From the NCBI GenBank assembly GCA_030849465.1, contig JARVLF010000006.1, positions 186,001 to 250,000 on the forward strand: DNA of 64,000 nucleotides, given 5' to 3'. A program made the position numbers and the translations under genes. The stretch comes from Moesziomyces globuligerus. Its lineage: Eukaryota > Basidiomycota > Ustilaginomycetes > Ustilaginales > Ustilaginaceae. Shown piece after piece: positions 9,986 through 19,095 of the stretch; position 1 is the first letter of the stretch, and each line of letters begins with the position of its first letter. The notes under the pieces are model-generated. The model ran no database searches. It was given only the letters and a program-made list of their open reading frames with translations, and was not told where the DNA came from.

Positions 9986-12628
9986 TTGGCCTGTCATCCA
10001 CAGTCCCACAACTCCATCATGCTCGTTGAGAGACCGTTGACAAATCTTTCCCCGGCGGCGCAACAGCCTGCGGACGGCTTCCAGCTCGTCAACGAGCAGG
10101 GCTTTGAGTGGACTCTGCGTCTGCTCACGCCGACGATCCTCAAGATCATTGTCGTTGGGCCCAGCCACCCGTTGCCCCAGCAGAGCAACGTGCTCTGGTC
10201 CGAAAAGCCCCTCTCCGTCCAGTCCAAGATCGATGCCGCCGCCAAGAAGGCGACCATCAGCGTTCAGGGTCTCAGCCGTGATCTGACGGTGCAGTGGGAT
10301 GACACGCCCATCGTTGAGGTCCACGAAAGCGTCGAGGGGAGCTCAGAGAAGGTGCGCGTCTTCGGAGACACGCCTCACAAGTCGTACTGCTACTCGGACA
10401 AAGGCTTCACGCGCTACACGCGGTTCAACAACCACAACTTGCACGTCGGCATGGGTGAGAAGGCGGCGCCGCTCGACCTGACCCACCGCTCTTTCTCGAT
10501 CACGGGCAGTGATTCGGCGAGCTACGATGCGTACCTCACGGATCCGCTGTACAAGCATACACCGTTCCTGATGTCGTTACCCAAGCCCGTCGATGTCGAG
10601 GGCAACCCACAGCCCATGTCCTCGGTCGTCGGCATTTACTCGGCCTCAAACTCGGACGCTAATTGGGACGTAGGTCGCTTCATCGACGAGCCCTGGACCA
10701 TGTTCAAGAAGTACCATCAGCACTGGGGCGGTCTCGAGGAATACATTCTCTTTGGTCAAGACGCCCAGGAGATTGTTTCGCAGTTCTCAGATCTCGTCGG
10801 CCGCCCTCTGCTCGTTCCCAGGGACTGGCTGGGATACCTTGCTAGTGGCATGGGTCTTGGTGAGAGCGACGTGCCCATCGCCCAGGAGCTCCTTTCGGGC
10901 TGGCCCGGCATGTGCAAGGAGAACGATATCCCCTGCTCGGCCATTCACCTTTCGTCTGGCTACACAGTCGACGACGAGGGCAACCGGCTCGTGTTCACCA
11001 TGAACAAGAAGAGGTATCCCGACTTTGGCGAGATGGTCAAGACCTTCCACAAGGCTGGTATCCGCGTGACTCCCAACATCAAGCCCTACGTACTGCAGGC
11101 GCACCCCGACTATCAGAAGCTGTACGAGGCCGGTGCGCTGTTCACAGATCCCAACAACGGCAACAAGCCCGTGGTCACGCGTATCTGGTCGAGTCTGCCA
11201 GGCTTCAATGCGCTCGGCTCGTGGGTGGATCTCACCAGCAAGGCTGGCCGAGACTGGTGGCGCCAGGGCGTGCTCGAACTCTGCGAGCTCGGCGTCGATT
11301 CGGTGTGGAACGACAACAACGAATTCCTACTGTTTGATGATGCATTCGAGTGCAAGAACGAGCTGGTCGGCGATGTCAAGGTCGACGGCAATCGCACGGG
11401 CAAGCCCACACCCATTGGCCTGCTTGGCCGTATGTCCAACACCGAGCTCATGGCGAGGGAGTCTCACGATGCGCTCATCACGCACCATCCGGACCGCAGG
11501 CCATTTGTCCTGACCCGCTCGGCCAACGTCGGCACGCAGAAGTGGGCCGCCTCGACCTGGTCTGGTGACAACCGCACCAGCTGGCACAACCTGCGTGGCT
11601 CGATCGCCATGAACCTCAATGCACAGATGTCGCTCCTGCAGTCGTACGGCAACGACATTGGAGGCTTTGCCGGCCCGCTGCCCAGCCCCGAGATGTTCGT
11701 GCGATGGATCCAGTCCGGTATCACTCAGCCGCGTTTCTGCATTCACTCGTTTAAGCCCTGCAAGGAGGACCCGCTCGGCGTCAAGCTCAACAACCTGCCC
11801 TGGATGTACCCTGAAGTGGTCGACATTATTCGCGACACCATCAAGCGCAGGTACGAGCTGCTGCCCTTCATCAACAACCTCAACTGGCGCTCTCACCTCG
11901 CTGCCGAGCCCATGAACACCTGGCTCGGCTGGGGCGAGTTCGCTTCCGACCCCGAGGTGTACAAGAAGGAGGTGCTCGAAGGCTTCGATTACTGGATCGG
12001 TCACGGTCAGCTTCTCAGTGCCGGTGCCTACCACGAAGGTGAGCTGTCGCGCCGAGTCTACCTTCCTGCTGCGGGCAAGGACGACACCAAGGTGTACTAC
12101 GACACCAACGCGCCGTTCCACGTCCACAAGGCCGGCAAGTGGGTCGAGAACGTCTCGACGCCGCTCTCGCACTTTGCGCTCTTCGCCCGCGAGGGTACGG
12201 CCGTCCCCGTCGGCCTGCCCAAGGTCACCTTGACCCAGGCTGAGGGGATCGCTACCCTCACCGGCAGCGGCACCAAGATCCTCACCGAGCAGGAGGGCGG
12301 TCAAGTGGTGCACGACGAGTGGCGCGGTGTCGAGCTCTTCCCTTCGCCCGCGGACGCGGCCAAGCCGAGCAAATACGAGTACACCTGGATCGAGGACGAC
12401 GGTGTATCGGCCAAGCCTGCCGTCACCGAGATCAAGCTCGCCTTCGAATCCACCAAGGACCAAGTGACCGTCAAGGCTACCGCGGTAAAGAACGAGTTCA
12501 AGCCGCTCTGGGGCAACACGCTCTGGATCATCCTCCCGCGACCCGACACTAGAAAGGTTCAGGGCGCTTCCAAGACTATGCGCTACAAGGGTCAGACAGC
12601 GTACGCCATCACCGTGTCTGGTCTCTGA
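9986..12628 (+). CDS. Glycoside hydrolase family 31 (alpha-glucosidase/alpha-xylosidase-like), cytosolic
   Basis: An 880-residue enzyme from the Met at 9986; Met12 at 10019 is an equally possible start. An N-terminal beta-sandwich is followed by a (beta/alpha)8 barrel. The nucleophile is Asp443 in the motif VWNDNNEF, and the acid/base is Asp528 in WSGDNRTSW; HSFKP lies after QPRFC. GH31 enzymes release alpha-linked glucose or xylose with retention. The classic eukaryotic signature around the nucleophile is W-I/L-D-M-N-E, so the WNDNNE form points to a distinct, more bacterial-like subgroup whose substrate I cannot name. No signal peptide is visible, so it should act inside the cell on imported or stored oligosaccharides. 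The gene is intronless. Confidence 0.88.
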   Translation: MACHPQSHNSIMLVERPLTNLSPAAQQPADGFQLVNEQGFEWTLRLLTPTILKIIVVGPSHPLPQQSNVLWSEKPLSVQSKIDAAAKKATISVQGLSRDLTVQWDDTPIVEVHESVEGSSEKVRVFGDTPHKSYCYSDKGFTRYTRFNNHNLHVGMGEKAAPLDLTHRSFSITGSDSASYDAYLTDPLYKHTPFLMSLPKPVDVEGNPQPMSSVVGIYSASNSDANWDVGRFIDEPWTMFKKYHQHWGGLEEYILFGQDAQEIVSQFSDLVGRPLLVPRDWLGYLASGMGLGESDVPIAQELLSGWPGMCKENDIPCSAIHLSSGYTVDDEGNRLVFTMNKKRYPDFGEMVKTFHKAGIRVTPNIKPYVLQAHPDYQKLYEAGALFTDPNNGNKPVVTRIWSSLPGFNALGSWVDLTSKAGRDWWRQGVLELCELGVDSVWNDNNEFLLFDDAFECKNELVGDVKVDGNRTGKPTPIGLLGRMSNTELMARESHDALITHHPDRRPFVLTRSANVGTQKWAASTWSGDNRTSWHNLRGSIAMNLNAQMSLLQSYGNDIGGFAGPLPSPEMFVRWIQSGITQPRFCIHSFKPCKEDPLGVKLNNLPWMYPEVVDIIRDTIKRRYELLPFINNLNWRSHLAAEPMNTWLGWGEFASDPEVYKKEVLEGFDYWIGHGQLLSAGAYHEGELSRRVYLPAAGKDDTKVYYDTNAPFHVHKAGKWVENVSTPLSHFALFAREGTAVPVGLPKVTLTQAEGIATLTGSGTKILTEQEGGQVVHDEWRGVELFPSPADAAKPSKYEYTWIEDDGVSAKPAVTEIKLAFESTKDQVTVKATAVKNEFKPLWGNTLWIILPRPDTRKVQGASKTMRYKGQTAYAITVSGL

Positions 12629-12979
12629 TGTCTCCGCACAGTCCGCCTTTGCTCATGTTTATGTACCGTGCTCTCAAACCAACACTGCGATTCGCTCTAA
12701 GAAAGGGTGTGTCTGGACTGAAAAACTGAGAGACATATGGCCGTCAGCTTAGATGTGGGAGACTGTCACATACGTGTGGACGTTCACGCCTTGATTGGGA
12801 GCGCTGCACGAAGATCAAGCCGCGAGTCGGTGCAATTCATATGCCAAGAGAGGAGTAAACGAATTGGTCAAGGTGCCACGATGCATGCAATTGCAAAAAG
12901 CGATCAAGAAGCGGTGACGAGATGCTAAAGCGGTGTGATTATTGCGAGCAGAGGATGAGGATGCGTGAAGCGGGCGAGG
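12629..12979. other. Convergent intergenic region (GH31 / dipeptidase)
   Basis: About 350 bp between two converging genes. It should hold both 3' ends. No gene-like content was seen. Confidence 0.5.
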
Positions 12980-14383
12980 TCAGAGCTCGGTGTGCTGCGT
13001 GCTGGGGCGGAAGACGTCGTTCCAGTTGGTGTTATCCGGCTGAGCGCTGTCTTTGTGCATCCGAGCCGCCACGGTCTCAGCTGCTTCGAGCACGCGCAGG
13101 ACATTCTCGCCGATGAAGCCTACGAGTTCGCGGTCGGACCATCCACGCTCGACGAGCGCCGCCACGAGGGCCGGGTACTGCCTTACGTCTTCGAGGCCCT
13201 TGGGTGTGCTGAGGATACCGTCAAAGTCCGTTCCAACACCGACGTGATCGCGACCAACAACGCTACTGATGTACTCGACGTGCTTGACCACCTGACCGAG
13301 GTCGCCGTTGCCGCCGATAAAGCCGGGGTAGATATTGATCATGACGACGTGGTCCTTTCGGGACGCGGCGAGTTTCTCGAGAACCGAGTCGGGAACATTG
13401 CGCTCCAGGTCGTTGAGCGCTCTGGCGGCCGAGTGCGAGAGCATCACAGGGCCTTTGGTGACGTCGATGGTCTGGAGGGCCGTCTGGTCGGAAACGTGAG
13501 AGAGGTCCGGCACGATGGCAAGGCGATTGAGCTCGTAGATGAGGTGCTTTGCGTACGGACTAAGGCCATTCCATCTCGGCGGATGTTGGCCAGCACTATC
13601 CGCAAATGCGTTGTGGCACACATGCGTCAGCGTCAGGTATCGCACCGGACCGGGCGACGTGCCGGAGAACATGTTGGCAAACGCACGCAGGGCGAACAGC
13701 GAGTTGCCGAGCGAATGCGCGCCCTCGATGCCGATGAAGCTGATCATTTTGCCGTCCTTGAATGCCTTGCGTGCGGAACGCACATCCCCCACGAGGGCAA
13801 AATCTCGGTGGTACTTGTCGGTCATCTGCTTGATCACGTCCATCTGCTCCAGCGTGTCGCGCACAGAGATCTGGGCGGCGGCGTGCTCGAAGTCATCTCC
13901 CACCGTGTCTGCAGCGGGGCACTCGACGTAGGCCGACCAGAAGAAGCCGCCGCTCTTGCCAGCACGCAAGCGTGGAATATCGACATGGGCCGTGGTGGGA
14001 AACGTGCCGTTGGACCACGCAGGCTGATCGAAGGGGATGCTCTCGATCTTGTTGCCATAGCGGTAGCGCGCGATGACCGGCACGTCGACGTGACCGTCGA
14101 TGAGCGGATGCGACTGCAGCAGGCGATCGGCGTGTTTCCGTGTGTTCTTGCAGCGCCAGCTGGTTGAGGTGCCGGCGGTGCAGCGTGGCTCGATACCGAG
14201 CTGGTGGATACGCGAGACGCCGCCGTGGACGCATGTAGGGTGGAGCCAAGCAAGTGTGAGAAGTGCCACTGCGAGAGTGCAGAGCAGTACCTTGAAGCGA
14301 CCCGTGGTGGAGCTGCGAGGTGGAAAAGCGGCCTGGTTGCCCAGCGGAAGCCCCTCTTCGTTGGCCTTCTCGACAAGCTGCAT
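12980..14383 (-). CDS. Membrane dipeptidase, peptidase family M19
   Basis: A 467-residue zinc dipeptidase of the renal dipeptidase family. A basic N-terminus (residues 1-31) and one hydrophobic segment (about 32-48, KVLLCTLAVALLTLAWL) make a signal anchor, so the catalytic domain should face the lumen or outside. The zinc ligands start with H98-x-D100 in LIDGHVDVP; the bridging Glu is in FIGIEGAHSLGN; LTHVCHNAF and SHSAAR supply the later His residues, followed by GVGTDFDG. These are the full M19 set, so it is probably active. It hydrolyses dipeptides, and family members also act on glutathione breakdown products. The start is the first Met of the frame. It converges with the GH31 gene and is followed upstream by another minus-strand gene. 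Confidence 0.9.
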   Translation of the reverse strand: MQLVEKANEEGLPLGNQAAFPPRSSTTGRFKVLLCTLAVALLTLAWLHPTCVHGGVSRIHQLGIEPRCTAGTSTSWRCKNTRKHADRLLQSHPLIDGHVDVPVIARYRYGNKIESIPFDQPAWSNGTFPTTAHVDIPRLRAGKSGGFFWSAYVECPAADTVGDDFEHAAAQISVRDTLEQMDVIKQMTDKYHRDFALVGDVRSARKAFKDGKMISFIGIEGAHSLGNSLFALRAFANMFSGTSPGPVRYLTLTHVCHNAFADSAGQHPPRWNGLSPYAKHLIYELNRLAIVPDLSHVSDQTALQTIDVTKGPVMLSHSAARALNDLERNVPDSVLEKLAASRKDHVVMINIYPGFIGGNGDLGQVVKHVEYISSVVGRDHVGVGTDFDGILSTPKGLEDVRQYPALVAALVERGWSDRELVGFIGENVLRVLEAAETVAARMHKDSAQPDNTNWNDVFRPSTQHTEL

Positions 14384-14833
14384 CTTGTCTGTGGTGCTGA
14401 AGAGCAGCGAAGCGAAGAGAGATGGTGGTCTGAGCGGTCGCCGGAAGAAGATGCAACAACAAAACGTGTGTTAAACGCTGTGGGCTGTGGAGTCTCTAAG
14501 CGCGTCCACGAATGCCGGTAATCCAAAGCGGCGAGCGAATTCAGACTCAGGCTGAGCTGACGACACCGGTGCATCAAAGTCGGAATCGCGACCGGGAAGA
14601 GTTACCTCGGCGAGCGAAACGTACACTTTGGAAAGGCGAGTGTTGGCGACTAAAGGGGTCGCTCTCATCGCACATGATTGCGAACGCAGCTTCTAAGAAG
14701 CACAGAGCCATGCATACAAGCCATCCCGGGCTCTTGGAATCCAGATGAATTGAAGGTATCAAAGCCGCATCTTACCACCGACGCGCTTCACATCGAGATG
14801 CTTTGCAGCCGCGTTGCGTCTCAAAATGTGCAT
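14384..14833. other. Intergenic region upstream of dipeptidase
   Basis: About 450 bp between two tandem minus-strand genes, holding the dipeptidase promoter and the 3' end of the alpha/beta hydrolase. No gene-like content was seen. Confidence 0.5.
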
Positions 14834-16429
14834 CTACAGTCTCGGTTTTTGCACCTGGCGTGTAAGCTTCGTTTGCTTGAGCGTGTGTGGATCCTTCTGA
14901 GCCTCTAGGATCTGTGCAAGGCCATCCGCGAGCGCTTTTGGCTCTTCCTGAGCTACAAGATGGTTGCCCTCGATGCTGAAGCTGATGCCTCGGTCGAGCT
15001 TATCGATTTCATCTGCGAGTGGCTTGTTGTTGAAGCCACCCTTCATGTTGATCATGCCGACCCAAGCGCCGTGATCCGTCCGGAGCATTCCATTCCTCCC
15101 GATGTATCCCATCCATGTCGATGCAAATGCGGCGGCCTCGTGCCATTTTGTGTTGTTCAGCTCGAGCCCGGTGCGCTTGAGGTCGTTTTCGTCGAGGTCA
15201 TCTGCGACCAGAGCACGAGCTGGGGCGACAGCTGACGGACGCAGGCCGAAGCGCAGATGCAGGTCCAGAACGCGCGGATCCCAGACCTTGAAGAACGGCT
15301 TGGACTCAAAGTACGCCTTGGCATCCGGAAGCGATGCGAAGGAGTCCTTGCGCGCAATTGCGCCGCGCGCAAGTGGGATCTCGGAGATACGTGGAAGGTT
15401 GTCGTTGAAAAGATTGTTGATCTGTGCTTTCTGCTCGTTGTCAAAATGCATGATGGCAGGGTCGACAAGCATGAGACCCTCGAGCATGCGCGGTCGGGCA
15501 TGCAGTACGAATGACAAGGAAGCACCGCCGAACGAATGGCCCATCGCCACCAGGCGACGCTTGGCGCTCGGCGAAGAGGCCTTGTGGGAGGGAAGGAACG
15601 TCGGCAGCCATGTCGGTGCCGTCGAAGGATGCGAGGGTGCGGCGGGAAGGTAGTGTTCGAGGAACTTGATCATGTCGCGTGGATGGTCTGCCCAGCTGAT
15701 GGTGTCGCCGAGGTTGTGACGGTTGATGCTGCCCGCTTGGCCGGAATGTGTGCAGTCAAAATTCCAGATCTCGTCGATGCGGTACTTGCCCCGTAGCTCT
15801 TCGGTCTGGAGCTTGTGCACGAGCGCCTCGAGTGCAGGCTCGAAGATTTCTTTGTGAAAGCCGTTGGCATGCGCGACGATCAAAGTGATGCCTTGACGAG
15901 CGTCTTTGGCGTGCGTCTCGGCGCGGACATCGTCTTCGAGACGCGCAGGTACGATGCGGTTGACCGCCATCCAAAGCTGCGCCTCATTGGCTGTTTTAGC
16001 TTCGGTGATCCTCTGGATGTGCTCCGACTTGGTGCAGCCGTTGCGAAGCGTACGCATGACCTTGCGCTGGCCTTCGTCATCGTCGCCGCCACAGATATCG
16101 AGCCAGTGCGCAAAGTCCGCTTCCCTGCGGCGTCGCTGCTCCGCCTTGGCCGCCTCAGCATCTGTGGGAAGCGGCCCGAGACTCGAGGACGACGGGATGC
16201 CGGTGCTGTAGATGTCAGACTTGGCGGAACGCGCATGCGAACGAGGCCACGCTGCTGGATAAATGTGTGTGGTTGCGAGCCATTGTTGTGTCTTGCTGGA
16301 ATCAAGATCTTGCGATGGTGCTGTGAAGGCGATGCGGGGAGCCTGCAAGGGGATTGATGGCCGTATCGGCGCACGCGGCGGCTCTAGAGATGGCAGCAGA
16401 TCTGCCGGGGAGTAGTCGTTGGTTGTCAT
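14834..16429 (-). CDS. Alpha/beta hydrolase with possible peroxisomal C-terminus
   Basis: A 531-residue protein. Residues 1-170 are poorly conserved in appearance, with a charged helical stretch. The hydrolase domain starts at about 180 with LIVAHANGFHKEIFEPALEA, a motif seen in the fungal MpaH/Lpx1-like branch of alpha/beta hydrolases. The nucleophile elbow is AMGHSFGGASLSF and the downstream GLMLVDPA strand carries the acid region; IEGNHLVAQE near the C-terminus supplies the His. The chain ends in QKPRL. A Pro-Arg-Leu end resembles a type 1 peroxisomal targeting signal (small residue, basic residue, Leu), with basic residues just before it, and characterised members of this branch are peroxisomal. 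The substrate (acyl ester or acyl-CoA) is not predictable. The gene is intronless, and divergent from the CUE1-like gene. Confidence 0.75.
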   Translation of the reverse strand: MTTNDYSPADLLPSLEPPRAPIRPSIPLQAPRIAFTAPSQDLDSSKTQQWLATTHIYPAAWPRSHARSAKSDIYSTGIPSSSSLGPLPTDAEAAKAEQRRRREADFAHWLDICGGDDDEGQRKVMRTLRNGCTKSEHIQRITEAKTANEAQLWMAVNRIVPARLEDDVRAETHAKDARQGITLIVAHANGFHKEIFEPALEALVHKLQTEELRGKYRIDEIWNFDCTHSGQAGSINRHNLGDTISWADHPRDMIKFLEHYLPAAPSHPSTAPTWLPTFLPSHKASSPSAKRRLVAMGHSFGGASLSFVLHARPRMLEGLMLVDPAIMHFDNEQKAQINNLFNDNLPRISEIPLARGAIARKDSFASLPDAKAYFESKPFFKVWDPRVLDLHLRFGLRPSAVAPARALVADDLDENDLKRTGLELNNTKWHEAAAFASTWMGYIGRNGMLRTDHGAWVGMINMKGGFNNKPLADEIDKLDRGISFSIEGNHLVAQEEPKALADGLAQILEAQKDPHTLKQTKLTRQVQKPRL

Positions 16430-17283
16430 GGTGGAAGACGGGAGTCGCTGAGAGTTGATGCGCTGAGATATACGTCGGTCTATGCCACAATCGCCGCGAA
16501 GACAATCTTGATCGCTGAAGGCTTAGAGCGATGACGGCGTATACAGGATAGATGAGGCTGGTGAAGATGATGGAAGGGAAGCGCCGAGTCGAGAGGAGGT
16601 GGATTAGACTTGGGGCAGCCACCGGCAATACTGAGGGCCGGGACTTCCGGCTTGGCCGAGTGTGGGGTCCTGCGCACTTCTGTGCCAATTCGGACGAAAA
16701 AGCCGCGGCGACGATTGCTTTGCCGTGCGGGCGAGGCGGGCACTGGCCGGACGCAAGCTGTGCGATCGGAGCTGCGAACACTCTCAAATTTGCGAGCCCA
16801 GCCACAGAGTCACAGTGTCACAGTGTTGGGGTCGAACGGCTTCGTTTCAACCCGACGAGACCGCTGAGCCGTGAGCCGCGCTGGATAAAGGGGAGCCGCC
16901 TACAAGCGCGGGCGAATCGAGGAGCGGCGCTTGGCAGCCGCATTCTTCTGGTGGTTCCTTGCTCCACATTTAAGGTTGCGCAGGGAGCCGCTTTGCTTTG
17001 CTGTGCAATGCACTACCATTTGTGATTTCTGCTGACATCGTCCTCCCTCACACCACACTCACCGCATCCCTGCGCTATCCGAACCCTTCCGGAACCGAAC
17101 ACGCCTCGGGGAGCAGGCAACCTCTCTTACTCTGGCCCTCGCATTCAAATCCGGCCTTCAAACAAGGCATCATCGTTCCCAGCGCCCCCCCATCGAAGGA
17201 GCGACGCTCTTGTCAGCCAGACATCTCCAACCCAGCTCAAAAGTATCGGCATCGAGTCAACAGCTCTTGGACTAGCAAGCACC
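16430..17283. other. Divergent promoter region (hydrolase / CUE1-like)
   Basis: About 850 bp between two divergently transcribed genes. C-rich DNA with short T/C stretches near 17030-17200 probably forms the CUE1-like leader. No convincing frame was seen. Confidence 0.5.
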
Positions 17284-17970
17284 ATGAATGACAGCTTGGG
17301 CGCTCTCATCGCCATTGTGATCCTCTGGTCCATTCTGCGCTTCGCCTTTGGTGGCGGCAACAGCGGCGCGGCCGCAGGCAATACTGCTCCGGCGCTCAAC
17401 ACCGCCCGCTCACGCCCCGTCCCACAACACATGGTCGACTCGGTCAAGACGCTGTTCCCGCACATCTCCGACGCCTCGATCCGCTACGACCTCCAGCGTT
17501 CTGGTAGCGTCGAGGCGACGTGTGAACGCATTCTCAACGAGGGCGGACTCCCCTCGCCTCCTGCTGGCTTCTTCGGGACCGCCGAGCCATCGACGCCGTC
17601 GAACGCAGCAGTCCTTCGCGCGCAGAACGCCAACCGCTCGCCAAACGGTGCCGCTGCAGCATCTTCTTCCTCGATCAGCACGCCGAGCAAGTCGCCCAGC
17701 TTGATCTCCCGTTACGGTCTGCAGTCCCGCATCGGACAGGACGATGCATTGTCGACGCCGGACTCGCGGGCGAGTACCAGCAGCCAGGGAAGCCCGAGCG
17801 CATGGGCCACCACGCCCGAGGAACGTGCGAAACTGCTAAAGGATCGCAAGGAGCAGATGATCCTCGAGGCCAGGAAGAAGCTTCTCGAGAGGCAGCAGAC
17901 CGCTGCGCGCCAAGGAGCCGACAAAGCAACCGAAGCACCCGCAACACCCGCCACGGCGACCTCCTCATGA
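17284..17970 (+). CDS. CUE1: CUE-domain ER membrane protein, Cue1-like ERAD factor
   Basis: A 228-residue protein with the order expected of Cue1, which recruits and activates the ubiquitin-conjugating enzyme Ubc7 at the ER membrane. Residues 6-24 (GALIAIVILWSILRFAFGG) form one N-terminal membrane segment. Residues ~51-90 form a CUE domain, with MVDSVKTLFPHIS, then IRYDLQRSGSVEATCERIL; the usual Met-Phe-Pro position reads Leu-Phe-Pro. A Ser/Ala/Pro-rich linker follows. The charged helix at about 175-212 (TPEERAKLLKDRKEQMILEA) matches the place and character of the Ubc7-binding region. Identification rests on this architecture. The start context CACCATGAA is good and no intron is needed. Confidence 0.85.
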   Translation: MNDSLGALIAIVILWSILRFAFGGGNSGAAAGNTAPALNTARSRPVPQHMVDSVKTLFPHISDASIRYDLQRSGSVEATCERILNEGGLPSPPAGFFGTAEPSTPSNAAVLRAQNANRSPNGAAAASSSSISTPSKSPSLISRYGLQSRIGQDDALSTPDSRASTSSQGSPSAWATTPEERAKLLKDRKEQMILEARKKLLERQQTAARQGADKATEAPATPATATSS

Positions 17971-18331
17971 TACGGCGCATCGGTCTCTGTTGATGGCCTA
18001 TCACTCCCTCGCACGGCATGAGAGCACACACGTTTCCATAGCATATTGCATGATGATCCGCTGTCGTTCATGCGGACCTTATCCGTGCTGCGCTCCGTTC
18101 CTGTGGCACTCGCGTGAGCAGCGGGGCTGCGTCGAACCGCGCGATCTGCAAAACCAAGGACCTAACAATTTGCAATTTAAGGAGTACCAGTCACGTGCGG
18201 TGTCACTCGGAAGCTTGAATCCTTTTTTTGCCCTTTGTGACTTTGCAACTCGTTCTCCGCTGCTTGCGTCTGACCATGCTACCACGCACCCGACGTCGCT
18301 CTTGACCTACATCGGCAGACGCACAAACACG
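17971..18331. other. Intergenic region upstream of mL54
   Basis: About 360 bp between tandem plus-strand genes. A frame runs through part of it into mL54, but the mL54 protein clearly begins at 18332. Nothing else was seen. Confidence 0.5.
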
Positions 18332-18925
18332 ATGCGTCCCACGACACTGAGCGTTCGGGCCATGTGCCCCCGACTGCGAACCACGTCGCTTGCCCGCACC
18401 TACGCTTCTGCATCCTCTTCAGCATCTTCCCCGGCCCCGACGAGCACGCCAGCAGAGACGCCATCGCTGCCATCAGCAGCACCTCCCGGCACCGTGCTCA
18501 AGGGCGTGTCGATCTACAAGGACAAAGCGGATCCGGTGGCGCTGCAGGATCACGAATATCCGGCATGGCTCTTCAAGCTGCTGGACGACCCATCCATCGC
18601 AGCGTCGTCGTCGCTTGCCTCGATCGAGATGGCGGGCATGTCCAAGGGTGAGGCGCGTGCGGCGCAGAAGCGTCAGTCCAAGGTCCTGCGTGCCGCGCAG
18701 CTCGCCAAGGACAAGGCAGAGGCAAAGGCAGCGGAACGTGCAGCCAAGGCCGGCTCGGTCGAAGCCAAGGCTCAAGATGCCGCCGAGCACGAGGCGCTCT
18801 CGCCACAAGATCTGCGCGAAAAGATGCTGTCCAAGGCAGTCATCGAGGAACAGCAGAAGAGGAAACAGCTCAGAAAGACAAACAAGGAGGCCATCAAGGC
18901 CCGCAACTTTGTCAGCGCATCCTAG
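18332..18925 (+). CDS. MRPL37: Mitochondrial large-subunit ribosomal protein mL54
   Basis: A 197-residue protein. The first ~35 residues are Arg/Ser/Thr/Ala-rich without acidic residues, with LARTYASASS near the end, a typical mitochondrial presequence. The conserved core is GTVLKGVSIYKDKADPVALQ followed by DHEYPAWLFKLLDD, the signature of mL54 (yeast Mrpl37). A long charged helical segment follows, containing many Lys/Ala/Glu residues, and the C-terminus LRKTNKEAIKARNFVSAS is also typical. The frame is open further upstream to 17990, but that stretch has no presequence character, so the Met at 18332 is preferred. It converges with the epoxide hydrolase gene. Confidence 0.88.
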   Translation: MRPTTLSVRAMCPRLRTTSLARTYASASSSASSPAPTSTPAETPSLPSAAPPGTVLKGVSIYKDKADPVALQDHEYPAWLFKLLDDPSIAASSSLASIEMAGMSKGEARAAQKRQSKVLRAAQLAKDKAEAKAAERAAKAGSVEAKAQDAAEHEALSPQDLREKMLSKAVIEEQQKRKQLRKTNKEAIKARNFVSAS

Positions 18926-19095
18926 TCCCAACCGCCCCGACATCTTTCACAGTCTCGCGCATCCAGCTTCCAACTTGACCCTCGGAGCGAGCAATGTCGA
19001 GCGAGGCTTTTGTACAGTACACGACCAGAATCAAGCACAGCTTCGAACGAAATGGCCAACACCATTCAATTCGACGCGCAGAGCGGCAGCAACGG

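Noticed and set aside
11327..12463. Minus-strand open frame of 378 codons
   Set aside because: Antisense to the GH31 gene, which has intact catalytic motifs. No independent support.
12965..14167. Plus-strand open frame of 400 codons
   Set aside because: Antisense to the M19 dipeptidase, whose zinc ligands are all in the minus frame.
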